A stretch of DNA of 64,000 bases from assembly GCF_900110735.1 (NCBI RefSeq), contig NZ_FOET01000017.1, forward strand, positions 1-64,000, in the 5' to 3' direction. The stretch comes from Streptomyces radiopugnans (GTDB taxonomy: Bacteria > Actinomycetota > Actinomycetes > Streptomycetales > Streptomycetaceae). This document shows positions 18,562-27,040 of this stretch, one piece after another (the first letter of the stretch is position 1; each line of letters begins with the position of its first letter). The notes beneath the pieces are model-generated. The model saw only the letters and a program-made list of their open reading frames with translations. It was not told the DNA's origin and did not search any database. The translations under genes were made by a program, and so were the position numbers.

Positions 18562-19386
18562 TCAGGTGCGTGTCGGCGGGTTTTCGGGGTCTACGTGTTT
18601 GGGCCGGTTCTCGAAGACCTTGGCGATCACCCATCGTTGCCCGCGCCAGCCGGCCTGTTTGCCGGGGTAGATCCGCAGCTCGTAATCGTCCGTGAGGTAG
18701 GCCGGTTCCAGCGCTGCCGCATGGAACATGACCTCGGCTCGGCCTTCATCCCCTTTGAATTTCCGGGAGTAGTTGCCGGTGATCCGAGGACTGTCGTCGA
18801 ACACGTCGGGCATCACGCTGTCGCAGAGCCCTGTCATGAAGTCCGGCGATGGCGGCTTCTTTCCTTCGACCAGCACGATCACGTGGATCAGCTGCTTGTT
18901 GAGGCGTTCGGTCTGGGCGGACTGCCGGCGTCCGCTCGGTGCGGGGACGGGGTCCAGATGCCGACCGCAGCGCGGGCAGCCGAGGGTGTATGAGACGGGC
19001 CTCGCATGTCTCCTGCACAGAGTGACACCGCAGGCTTCGCAGTATCCGCCCATCGGGTTGTTGATCAATGCGCCACCGCCATGGTCGTCCAGCAGGTGGT
19101 GCGCGCTCACCCAGGACACACCGCATCCCGGTGCTTCGCAGGCGCAGAAGATCGCGTTCAGGCGGGTGTCGAACAGTTGCCTGGGGCCCAGCTGTTCCTC
19201 GGGAGTGGCCTTACTCGTCGTTCGGGCTCCGATGTAGATCAACCCGCTGGCCAGGCGCCGTGCCTCCGGCAGGTCGGGGTAGACGTCGAAAATGACCAGC
19301 AGCCGTCCCAGAGCAGATCGGTAGCGTTTCTCCGTCATGAGGGAAGTCGCCTCGTCGAGCAACTGCTGTGTCCATCGCGTCACCAT
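18562..19386 (-). CDS. Cys-rich protein of unknown function in CHAT locus
   Basis: A 274-aa protein. ATG 19386 is preceded by GAAGGACGAAGG; GTG 19383 is an alternative. The N-terminal ~60 residues form helices (TQQLLDEATSLMTEKRYRSA) that resemble a TPR-like hairpin. The middle contains three Cys/His clusters, CACEAPGC, YCEACGVTLCRRHA and GCPRCGRH (residues ~75-140), consistent with one or two zinc ribbons. The C-terminal part has alternating strands with HVIVLVEGKKPPSPDFMTGL. I do not recognise the family. It is the last gene of the minus-strand unit (20893-18562) divergent from the large TPR-CHAT gene, so it probably belongs to the same conflict locus. Confidence 0.7.
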   Translation of the reverse strand: MVTRWTQQLLDEATSLMTEKRYRSALGRLLVIFDVYPDLPEARRLASGLIYIGARTTSKATPEEQLGPRQLFDTRLNAIFCACEAPGCGVSWVSAHHLLDDHGGGALINNPMGGYCEACGVTLCRRHARPVSYTLGCPRCGRHLDPVPAPSGRRQSAQTERLNKQLIHVIVLVEGKKPPSPDFMTGLCDSVMPDVFDDSPRITGNYSRKFKGDEGRAEVMFHAAALEPAYLTDDYELRIYPGKQAGWRGQRWVIAKVFENRPKHVDPENPPTRT

Positions 19387-19412
19387 GGGGCCTTCGTCCT
19401 TCCTGCGGCTGC

Positions 19413-20441
19413 TCATGCGGAATCGGGCGGTGGAGTGGGAGGAGGTATGTGCAACGCGCGCGTGAGAGCGTCTCCGAGGTCCGGGGTGAGGGGCGTGGGA
19501 GCGGTGCCGTCCGCGCCATCGGGTGGCGGTGCGGGAGCCGGCAGCGTGGCGGGCCCGAGCCTGCTCGCGGTTGTCGGGAATGCGGAGGTCAGGCCGAGGC
19601 GGAACGCGAGCTCGCCGCTGTGCAGCCGGGCCGCGGCCTCCAGCAGCAGGGCGTAGTTGTCGGCGGCGGCACGGGTACGGGCCCGGCCCGCGAAGGCCAG
19701 AGTGAGGCTGATGAGGACGGCGGGCCACCACCATCCGGCGACCGGAAGGTACAGCAGGGCCCACGCGGTGAGTGTGCTGCCGCGGTACAGGGACTGGCGT
19801 GCCGCGGCGATCTCTGTGCGGGTGGTCTCGGGCAGGGTGAGCCACAAGTACGGCCACACCGTGGCCACATCGAGCTGGTGCACCCGGTCCAGGCGGGCGG
19901 AGACGCCGTGGATGCGGTCGCCGCTCCAGGTCGGGCGGTCGGGGTATTCTGCGGCGATTCGGGTCATGGCGAGGTGGGCCGTCCACCGCGCGGTCGGATC
20001 GCTGCGTTCGCCGCGGCCGCGGGTGCGCCGGGCCTCCGTCATCAGTTGGTCGTAGCGGCTGGCGGTCGTGGCCCAGCGGTGCCGACGGCGGTTGACGCGC
20101 AACTGGGCCAGGGCACGCAGTGGGCGTGGCCAGGTGCGCCAGTCGGCGGCCAGGCACGCGCGTTCGACGAGTGAGCCCAGCGCCTGGGCGGTGAGCCCCG
20201 CCGCGGCGGAGCCGGCCAGGACGGCGCCGAGGATCACGATCTGGCCGCCGGCGGTGCGGACCGTGCGGGTTTCGGCCGTCGCGGAGACCTGGTGGGTGAG
20301 ATGGCGCAGGTCGAAGGGATGGCCGTGGCCGAGCAGGGCCGCCGTGCCCAGGACGGCGAGGTAGAGGGCACCCGGCAGGACGAGGAGGGACAGCCAGCGT
20401 TCGGCGAGTTTCTTTCCAAGTTCCGAGAGCAGGCCACCCAT
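19413..20441 (-). CDS. membrane protein of unknown function in CHAT locus
   Basis: A 342-aa protein starting at ATG 20441, two bases after the stop of the upstream small gene. Hydrophobic helices occur at ~15-38 (WLSLLVLPGALYLAVLGTAA), ~68-90 (IVILGAVLAGSAAAGLTAQAL) and ~235-270 (WALLYLPVAGWWWPAVLISL and beyond). Between them lies an Arg/Trp-rich cytoplasmic domain with RYDQLMTEARRTRGR. The C-terminal 60 residues are Pro/Thr-rich. No family is recognised. As a membrane component encoded opposite a CHAT protease it could be the protease substrate or effector, but this is inference from position. Confidence 0.7.
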   Translation of the reverse strand: MGGLLSELGKKLAERWLSLLVLPGALYLAVLGTAALLGHGHPFDLRHLTHQVSATAETRTVRTAGGQIVILGAVLAGSAAAGLTAQALGSLVERACLAADWRTWPRPLRALAQLRVNRRRHRWATTASRYDQLMTEARRTRGRGERSDPTARWTAHLAMTRIAAEYPDRPTWSGDRIHGVSARLDRVHQLDVATVWPYLWLTLPETTRTEIAAARQSLYRGSTLTAWALLYLPVAGWWWPAVLISLTLAFAGRARTRAAADNYALLLEAAARLHSGELAFRLGLTSAFPTTASRLGPATLPAPAPPPDGADGTAPTPLTPDLGDALTRALHIPPPTPPPDSA

Positions 20442-20443
20442 GG

Positions 20444-20893
20444 CTAGAGACGGTCCCGTCGCAGCGGTTGGCCGGTGATGGCACAGCTAGGTAGGGGCAC
20501 GCCGGGGTGCGGAGCCCAGGAGCGCGTACACCGGTGCGCCGGGCACAGGTAGACGATGTCGGCCGGTCCCGCACCCCGGGACAACCCAGTCACCTGGTAC
20601 GGACCGTGGCCGCCGGGTGGCTCACCACCACCGAGGCCGCGGGAGCCGTCCTCCCCGCCAAGGAGCCCGTGCACGCCGCGAGCGTCGCCGTCCGCCTGCA
20701 GCAGCAGGTGCAGGTGCTCCAGCGCCCCGTCAACGTCCCCGCCCGAGCGCACGGCTGCCAGAACCCGCTCCAAGGGCTCGTCGTCGCCCAACTGCCCGTC
20801 GAGCAGTTGGGCGCGGAGTAGCTCCAGGTTCTGACAGACGTATGCCACGGCGTTCGCTCTGCGAACGGTCGACTGGTCGAGGCCGTCCCTCAC
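20444..20893 (-). CDS. small protein with C-terminal Cys cluster, CHAT-locus partner
   Basis: A 149-aa protein. GTG 20893 follows GGGAGGACGC. The N-terminal half is helical (RRANAVAYVCQNLELLRAQL) with an acidic helix pair. The C-terminal 45 residues read ADIVYLCPAHRCTR, then SCAITGQPLRR, a C-x4-C...C arrangement that may bind zinc. The stop is followed two bases later by the membrane protein gene. It faces the TPR-CHAT gene across an 81-bp divergent intergenic region, suggesting shared regulation. Function is unknown. Confidence 0.6.
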   Translation of the reverse strand: MRDGLDQSTVRRANAVAYVCQNLELLRAQLLDGQLGDDEPLERVLAAVRSGGDVDGALEHLHLLLQADGDARGVHGLLGGEDGSRGLGGGEPPGGHGPYQVTGLSRGAGPADIVYLCPAHRCTRSWAPHPGVPLPSCAITGQPLRRDRL

Positions 20894-20974
20894 GCGTCCT
20901 CCCTATAGTGATGACGCTAGCCACGCGGCTCCAACTGTGCAATGACGCAGGGGTATTCGGAGACGAGGTGCTGA

Positions 20975-23900
20975 ATGTGGTGGAAGTCGTTCACTGGCGG
21001 TCGCGATCGAAAAGGTACGGAAGACTGGTCCCGGCTCGGCTCCGAGGTGTGGGAGAGATGGCATCGGACCGGTGCCACCGCGGACCTTGACGAGGCTGTC
21101 GCCGTCTACCGCACGGCAGTGGAGCGAACACCCCGGCGCCATGAAGAACGTGCGAGTCTCCTGTACGGCCTCCTGGCCGCGCTTCACGCACGCGGCACAC
21201 GAACCGGCGCCCTGGCGGATCTGAACGAGGCCGTCGCCGCCGGGCGGGAAGCCGTCGCCCTCGCTCCCATGAACGCGGGCTACCTTTCGGCCCTCGGAGT
21301 CGTAATGTCGGAGCGCTTCGAGCAGACCGGGCAGGACGCCGACCTCGAAGAGGCCGTGATGCTGTGCCGCAGGGCCGTCACATTGCCCCCCACGGGCCCG
21401 TCCGACGTCGAGAATTCACTGGAGCACCTGGCCACGGCGCTGCACCTGCGATTCCAGCGGACGGGATCCCTGGCGGACCTGGAAGAGGCGATCGATCTTG
21501 AACGCACGGCGGTCGCACTGAGTCAACCCCGGTCCTCCGGACGCAAGGGGATCCTGACCAACCTCAGCGGCCAACTGATCTCACTCCACCTCCGGACCGG
21601 CCGACCGGAGGCCCTGGACGAGGCCGTCGCTTTCGCCCGGCGAGCGGTCAGGGCCGAACCGGCCGCCGACCCCCATCAGCTCGCCTGCCTGACCGACCTC
21701 GGCAACGCCCTGGAACTACGGTACAAACGAGGCGGCGTACGCGCGGACCTGGACGAATCCCTTGCTCTTGGGCGCGAGGCCGTCGCACTGACGCCAGCCT
21801 TCCCCACCGTGCGGGCCCCGTTCCTCATCAACCTCATGAACAGGCTGAGCCTGCGGTACGAACAAGGGGGCTCCGACGCGGACATCGAGGAAGCACTACG
21901 CCTGGGCCGCGAGGCGGTCGCCGCGGCTCCCTTCCACCATCCGGAGCGCCCCGGCTACCTCTTCCACTTGGTGAGCACACTGACCCTGCGGTCGATGCAC
22001 AGCGGTAGCACGACGTTCGTCGACGAGGCGGTCGCCCTCTCCCGCGCCGCGGCCGAGGCCGCACGTTCCCTGGCCCATCCGGAGGTCAGGGGTGCCTACC
22101 TCACCACCTTCGTACTCGCCCTCCAGAGCCGTTTCGAACAAGCGGGAGACGTCGCCGATCTGGACGAGGCGATCAGCGTCGGGCGCGAAGCCATGACGTT
22201 CTTCTCCACCGGGACCCTCGGAGCGGAACGGCACTCCTTCATCCTGACGGAGGCTCTGTACGTCCGGTTCAGACAGACCGACTCCATGGACGACCTGAAC
22301 GAGGCGATCGCCCTCTCCCGCGCAAGCCTGGCGGCTGCGCACGGCGATCCTGCGGGCCAGCCGGGTCCGCTCGGTTTACTGGGCATGTTGCTGTGGGCCC
22401 GTCATGAGCGCACGCAGGACGAGTCCGACCTGGAAGAAGCGGTCGGGTTCTGCCGTCAGGCCGTGGAGGCGACCGTCCACGAGGCCGAGCTGGCGGTGCG
22501 TCTGGCTAACCTCGCGGGTGCGCTGGTGGTGCGATTCCGGCGGACCGATCTGGTCACCGACCTCGACGACGCCGTTGAGGCGGCCTCCCGCGCCGTCCGC
22601 CTCACGCCGCGGCGTGACACTGAACTCCCGCGCTACCTCTCGAATCTCGCATTCGCCCTGACCTTGCGGTTTCAACGGGCCGGCAGGAGAGAGGACCTGG
22701 ACGAGGCCGTCGCCGTCGGCCGGGACAGTGTCACGCTGCTTCCCGCCCACCATCCCGAACGGGCGAAGTTCCTCATCAACCTCGGTACCGCGCTGAGGAC
22801 CCGGTACGAGCGCTTCGCGGCCGAGGCGGACCTGGAGACTGCCACCGCCGCTTTCATGGAGGCGGCGGGAGCGGAGTCTGCACCCGCTGCCCACCGCGTC
22901 CACGCGGGGCGGAACGCGGCCGCACTCATCGCCCCGACGGATCCCGTCCGGGCCGCGGACATCCTGGAAGCGGCGGTCCTGCTGCTCCCGGAGGTCAGTG
23001 CCCGCCGCCTCGCACGCAGCGACCAGCAGCATGCGCTCGGCGTCGCCCGCCGAATGGCTAGCGACGCGGCGGCGCTCGTCCTCGCCGGCCCTCACCAGGC
23101 CGGCGCCCAGGACCCCGCCCTGCGCGCCCTGCGCCTGCTGGAGACGGGACGGACCGTCCTGATCGGCCAGGCGCTCGACACCCGGGACGATCTGTCGGAA
23201 CTCCGCAGGCACCACCCCGGCCTCGCCGAGCGCTTCGTCGGCCTGCGTGACGGTCTCGACCAGCCGGCGCCCGCGCTCCTCGTGCCGCCGGTGTCCGCCG
23301 TTGGTGGCTCCCCGGCCCCCGGCCACTCCGGACACGCCGGAGTGCCACAGACGCACGCCGCGCTCAACAGACCCGCACTCGCGGCCGAGTTCGCCGCCAC
23401 CCTCGCCGAGATCCGCACCAAGGACGGATTCGCCTCCTTCGGCCTGCCGCCCGCCCCGGAAGACCTGGTGACCGTGGCGGAGCACGGCCCGTTGGCGGTG
23501 CTCAACGTCAGTACGTACGGCAGCCACGCCCTCCTGCTCACCCGGGACGGCGTGTCCGCCGTCCCGCTCCCCGCGCTCGACTTCGAGAGCGTGATCGCCA
23601 GGACGGACGCCTTCCTCGACGCCCTGCACCGGGCGGTGGCGGGCAGCGACAGCACCGAGCGGCGCGCGGCCCAGGCAAGCATGCGCGAGGTGCTGGAGTG
23701 GCTGTGGGACGCCGCAGCCGAACTCGTCCTCGACCGGCTGGGTTTCCGGCACCGGCCGACGGCGGAGCCGGATGCCTGGCCCCGGCTGTGGTGGGTGCCG
23801 AGCGGCCTGCTCAGCCTACTGCCGCTGCACGCCGCCGGGCACCACACCGAGACGGCAGCCGGCACCGCACCCCGTACGGTGATGGACCGCGTGGTCTCCT

Positions 23901-24625
23901 CCTACACGCCGAGCGTCCGCGCGCTCCACCACGCCCGCCGACACGCCCCCGTCCCGGACACCTCACCGGCCTGCATCCCCCGCGCCCTCGGCGTCGCGAT
24001 GCCCGTCACCCCCGGCCTGCCCGGTGGCGGCCCCCTGCACCACGCGAGCGAAGAGGTCGCCATGCTCCGCAGGCATCTGCCCGGACTCGTGGTCCTCGAC
24101 GGCGGTGACGACCCGGCCACGCCGGTCAAAGCCGACGTGCTGAAGCGGCTGCCGGACTGCCCCGTCGCACACTTCGCCTGCCACGGTCACAGCGACGGCA
24201 CCGACCCGTCCCTCAGCCACCTACTGCTCCAAGACCACGAGCGCGACCCCCTCACCATTGCCGCCCTCGCTCCCGTCGCCCTCGACCACGCCCAGCTCGC
24301 CTATCTGTCGGCCTGCCGCACCGCGTCCGTCGTTCACGGGGCTTTCCTCGACGAGGCCCTCCACCTCGCCTCGGCGTTCCAGCTCGCGGGCTTTCCGCGG
24401 GTCGTCGGCACTCTCTGGGAAGTCGACGACCGGCTCTGCGTCACCATCGCCGACAGCTTCTACACCCACCTGCGCACCGCGGAGGGCGGCCTCGACACCC
24501 GTCGCACCGCGCACGCGCTGCACCGCGCCCTTATCGCCGTACGCGACGGGCACGACCTGTCAGGTCCCATCACCAGATCAGGGAATCCGTTCCTATGGGC
24601 AGCGCACATCCACGTCGGGGCTTGA
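20975..24625 (+). CDS. large TPR-CHAT caspase-like peptidase
   Basis: A 1216-aa protein starts at ATG 20975 with GAGGTG upstream. Residues ~20-640 consist of about 14 units of ~43-45 residues, each carrying a variant of DLDEAVAxGREAVAL; examples are ADLNEAVAAGREAVALAP and EDLDEAVAVGRDSVTLLP. These are TPR hairpins forming a long superhelix. Residues ~800-1216 form a CHAT domain with LWWVPSGLLSLLPLHAAG, a catalytic His in AHFACHGHSDG and a catalytic Cys in AYLSACRTA, then VVGTLWEVDD. Both residues are intact. CHAT peptidases act in regulated proteolysis and abortive-type conflict systems, with the TPR array probably receiving the trigger. A TTA Leu codon lies at 22376-22378 (residue 468), implying bldA-dependent translation. 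A 213-aa partner follows after 35 bp. Confidence 0.9.
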   Translation: MWWKSFTGGRDRKGTEDWSRLGSEVWERWHRTGATADLDEAVAVYRTAVERTPRRHEERASLLYGLLAALHARGTRTGALADLNEAVAAGREAVALAPMNAGYLSALGVVMSERFEQTGQDADLEEAVMLCRRAVTLPPTGPSDVENSLEHLATALHLRFQRTGSLADLEEAIDLERTAVALSQPRSSGRKGILTNLSGQLISLHLRTGRPEALDEAVAFARRAVRAEPAADPHQLACLTDLGNALELRYKRGGVRADLDESLALGREAVALTPAFPTVRAPFLINLMNRLSLRYEQGGSDADIEEALRLGREAVAAAPFHHPERPGYLFHLVSTLTLRSMHSGSTTFVDEAVALSRAAAEAARSLAHPEVRGAYLTTFVLALQSRFEQAGDVADLDEAISVGREAMTFFSTGTLGAERHSFILTEALYVRFRQTDSMDDLNEAIALSRASLAAAHGDPAGQPGPLGLLGMLLWARHERTQDESDLEEAVGFCRQAVEATVHEAELAVRLANLAGALVVRFRRTDLVTDLDDAVEAASRAVRLTPRRDTELPRYLSNLAFALTLRFQRAGRREDLDEAVAVGRDSVTLLPAHHPERAKFLINLGTALRTRYERFAAEADLETATAAFMEAAGAESAPAAHRVHAGRNAAALIAPTDPVRAADILEAAVLLLPEVSARRLARSDQQHALGVARRMASDAAALVLAGPHQAGAQDPALRALRLLETGRTVLIGQALDTRDDLSELRRHHPGLAERFVGLRDGLDQPAPALLVPPVSAVGGSPAPGHSGHAGVPQTHAALNRPALAAEFAATLAEIRTKDGFASFGLPPAPEDLVTVAEHGPLAVLNVSTYGSHALLLTRDGVSAVPLPALDFESVIARTDAFLDALHRAVAGSDSTERRAAQASMREVLEWLWDAAAELVLDRLGFRHRPTAEPDAWPRLWWVPSGLLSLLPLHAAGHHTETAAGTAPRTVMDRVVSSYTPSVRALHHARRHAPVPDTSPACIPRALGVAMPVTPGLPGGGPLHHASEEVAMLRRHLPGLVVLDGGDDPATPVKADVLKRLPDCPVAHFACHGHSDGTDPSLSHLLLQDHERDPLTIAALAPVALDHAQLAYLSACRTASVVHGAFLDEALHLASAFQLAGFPRVVGTLWEVDDRLCVTIADSFYTHLRTAEGGLDTRRTAHALHRALIAVRDGHDLSGPITRSGNPFLWAAHIHVGA

Positions 24626-24660
24626 GCACTCAACGCCACCACGGCCGAAGGGGGGCCACA

Positions 24661-25302
24661 ATGTTGTTCAAACGCTTCCGGAAGAAACCGGCGGCGAGGA
24701 TGCCCGCGCCACCGGCGCCCGAGCCGGAGGAACAGCGGCGGGTGGTGAGGCAGGACGGACCCGACAGCGACGGGATGGTCACGCTCTCCGGCCAGGGCTG
24801 GGCGGGCGACCTGTGGCGGGAAGTACCCGTCCGCGTGCCGTGGCGCGTTGACGTCAACGAGTTCCTGAGCCGACGGCCACTGCCCTACCTCTGGCCGGAC
24901 GACGCCGAGTACCGGGCGCACGTCGACGCCGACGAGCACCCTGAGCAGCTGTTGCGGACCAGTTGGATCGACGCCTTCCTTCACCACCCCGACGACAGCG
25001 TCGTCATCCAGTGCCTTCGTGACGCCTTCACCGGCGACAACATCGCGAACCTCACCAGCGTCGCCGACATCCTCGGCTACGCCTGCGCGCCGGAGGTGAA
25101 GCAGGAAGCCGCGAAGGCGGTGTGGCGCGCCGACGACGCGGGAGTGCACTGGGTCTTCAACGTGCTGCTCTCCCGAGGGCTCATCCCCTCCGACTACGAC
25201 GCCCTCTCGGTGCACGAGGCGATCAGACACCTGCGCGCGACCTGCCCTCCAGAGAGGGCCGGGACACTCCAATCGGAACTCGGCGGTTCCGATCAGGACT
25301 GA
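24661..25302 (+). CDS. hypothetical protein downstream of TPR-CHAT gene
   Basis: A 213-aa protein. ATG 24661 is preceded by GAAGGGGGGCC; an upstream in-frame ATG overlaps the CHAT stop and lacks a site. It has a basic N terminus (MLFKRFRKKPAARM), a Pro-rich linker, then a mixed domain with DVNEFLSRRPLPYLWPDDAE and a helical C-terminal half (DSVVIQCLRDAF, ADILGYACAPEVKQEAAKAV) reminiscent of HEAT-like helices. No family is recognised. Close spacing to the CHAT gene suggests one transcript and a role as partner, substrate or regulator. Confidence 0.7.
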   Translation: MLFKRFRKKPAARMPAPPAPEPEEQRRVVRQDGPDSDGMVTLSGQGWAGDLWREVPVRVPWRVDVNEFLSRRPLPYLWPDDAEYRAHVDADEHPEQLLRTSWIDAFLHHPDDSVVIQCLRDAFTGDNIANLTSVADILGYACAPEVKQEAAKAVWRADDAGVHWVFNVLLSRGLIPSDYDALSVHEAIRHLRATCPPERAGTLQSELGGSDQD

Positions 25303-25444
25303 ACCGCTGCGGCGCAGCAGTCAGCTTCTGTGCGATATGCCGTGGGGTCCGCCCAGTCGCCGTTCCTCGTGAACGCCACGTTGTTCCTGGTCACCGTTGG
25401 TGTGCGGACAGCACATAGGTCGGGCGAGGATGAAAAACTCAGAG

Positions 25445-26314
25445 TGAACTTCTTTCATCCTGTGTAGCAGCAGGCCAGAAGGACATGTACGGCTTGGACG
25501 ATGCGGCCGATGCGTCGGGTTGAGCAGCGTGCTCGTCGTAGCAGTCGCCATTCCTTGAGGCGGGCGGAGGCGCGTTCGCCGGGAGCGCGAAAGCGCGCAT
25601 GGTCGCGGTGACCGTAAGTCAGGGGTGCGGACGGTGGCGCCGGCACCCTGGTAGGCGCGGTCGGCCAGGACGAGGACCTGCCGGGTCAGACACGCTTGGA
25701 CGATGCCGTGGGCGCGGGCCGCGGTCAGATCGTGGGTCCGGCCCGGGGTCGCGCGGGAGAACCACAGGGGTGTGCCGTCCGGACGGGCGATGACCTGGAC
25801 GTTTATGCCGTGTCGGCGGTGTTTCATCGAGTAGTACGGCTCGTCCGCCTTGATGCGGTCGGTGGGGATCAGCGTGCCGTCGACGATGACGACGTCGCCC
25901 TCGCCCAAACCGACCAGGGCCTCGTGCAGCCCCGGTGCCCAGGCGGCCAGGACCTTGAGAGTCTCGTCCACGTACCGCCAGGCGGTTGCCTCCGAGACAC
26001 CGAATCCGGCGCCGAGCCGGGCGAACGTCTCGTTCTTCCGAAGATGGGCCAGAGCGAGCAAGACCTGTTTGAAGCAGCCCGGCTTCCGCCGCGGCGAGTT
26101 CCGTTCACGCCTTCGGGCGTAGAAGAGCCACGAGACGTGCTCGACCAGCTCGTGCGGGACGTCGAGCATGGCAGGATACGGAACCAACGAAGCCCCCGGC
26201 CGCCGGTGTGCTGAGTGGAATCACCACGCCAACGACGAGGGGCCCTGCCTCGTCACCACGGCCACTGACCAGCTCGTTTCACCCTCGCGTCCCAGGATGA
26301 AAGAGGTTCAGTGA
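25445..26314. mobile_element. IS5-type element with 17/19 inverted ends
   Basis: The left end GTGAACTTCTTTCATCCTG (25445-25462) and the inverted right end (caggatgaaagaggttcag, 26293-26311) match at about 17 of 19 positions and bracket one transposase. No clear target duplication is visible. It lies between the CHAT locus and the formamidase genes. Confidence 0.6.
25455..26187 (-). pseudogene. transposase of the 25.4-26.3 kb IS, frameshifted
   Basis: It starts MVPYPAMLDVPHELVEHVSW, with a helix-turn-helix FARLGAGFGVSEATAWRYVD, the first Asp in GDVVIVDGTLIP and the second in VLVLADRAYQGAGA. The frame breaks at about 25615; the remaining C terminus (HARFRAPGERASARLKEWRL, Glu-bearing) is in another frame. 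Probably inactive. Confidence 0.7.
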
Positions 26315-26737
26315 CACGATCGGCATAACCACGGCGGGGGTAATATTTCCGCCCACCCGGAGAATGCGTCGTGTTCTGCTGCGACGAGAAGCCCCGGCCT
26401 CAGGCGCCGGCTTGCAGTGCCCCGATTCTTCCGCTGCGGCCCGGAAGCCCCGAAAGGCAGACCCACGTCTATTCCGGAGTGCACCACCGCTCTGTTCACC
26501 GTACTGAAAGTGGCCACCGGCAAAGTCGTCGACCCCTATTGGGCCTGTCGAACACAGCGCGACCCCCATTTGCGCGCCGTCACATCCAATGGAGTTATCC
26601 CACACCGAGTCGTTCAGCTACACCGTTGAACGATCGTTACGCTCAAACCACCACCAATTGCTTCAGCGGCAGTGGGGAAGTTCAGCCAGCGCCATCACAC
26701 CCCCGGTCCGCCCCGAATGTGACGCGGAGGCTCTCAC
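26315..26737. other. non-coding upstream region of the fmd genes
   Basis: No supported gene. The stretch is less GC-rich than its surroundings and includes a 10-bp palindrome AACGATCGTT at 26629-26638, about 100 bp before the fmdB-like start, which could be an operator. No -10/-35 pair is convincing. Confidence 0.4.
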
Positions 26738-27019
26738 ATGGCGAGGTACGACTACGCGTGCGGACAGTGTGGCGTGTTCGAGGTCGTCCGTCCGATCGAC
26801 GCCCCGGTACATGAGCCGAGGTGCGCCACATGCGGCGGAGCGGCGACGCGTGTATACACCCCGCCCGCCGTCACCTCGCCCCACTCCGCCCTGCGACGGG
26901 CGCGCGACGCTGCCGAGGCCAGCGCACACGAGCCGACGGTGCGACACCGCATGCCCGCACCGCCCCGTCGTCATGCTCATCCGCCGAATCCGCTGCGCGC
27001 ACGCCTCCCGAGGCCGTGA
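26738..27019 (+). CDS. FmdB-like zinc-ribbon regulatory protein
   Basis: A 93-aa protein starts at ATG 26738 behind GGAGG. Residues 1-42 form a compact zinc ribbon (MARYDYACGQCGVFEVVRP, then CATCGG), the FmdB/CxxC_CxxC pattern. The rest is Arg/Pro/His-rich and probably disordered. FmdB proteins accompany amidase or formamidase genes as putative regulators, and here fmdA follows 21 bp downstream, so the two form one unit. Confidence 0.8.
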   Translation: MARYDYACGQCGVFEVVRPIDAPVHEPRCATCGGAATRVYTPPAVTSPHSALRRARDAAEASAHEPTVRHRMPAPPRRHAHPPNPLRARLPRP

Positions 27020-27040
27020 CCCACAGGCAAGGAGCGAAAG

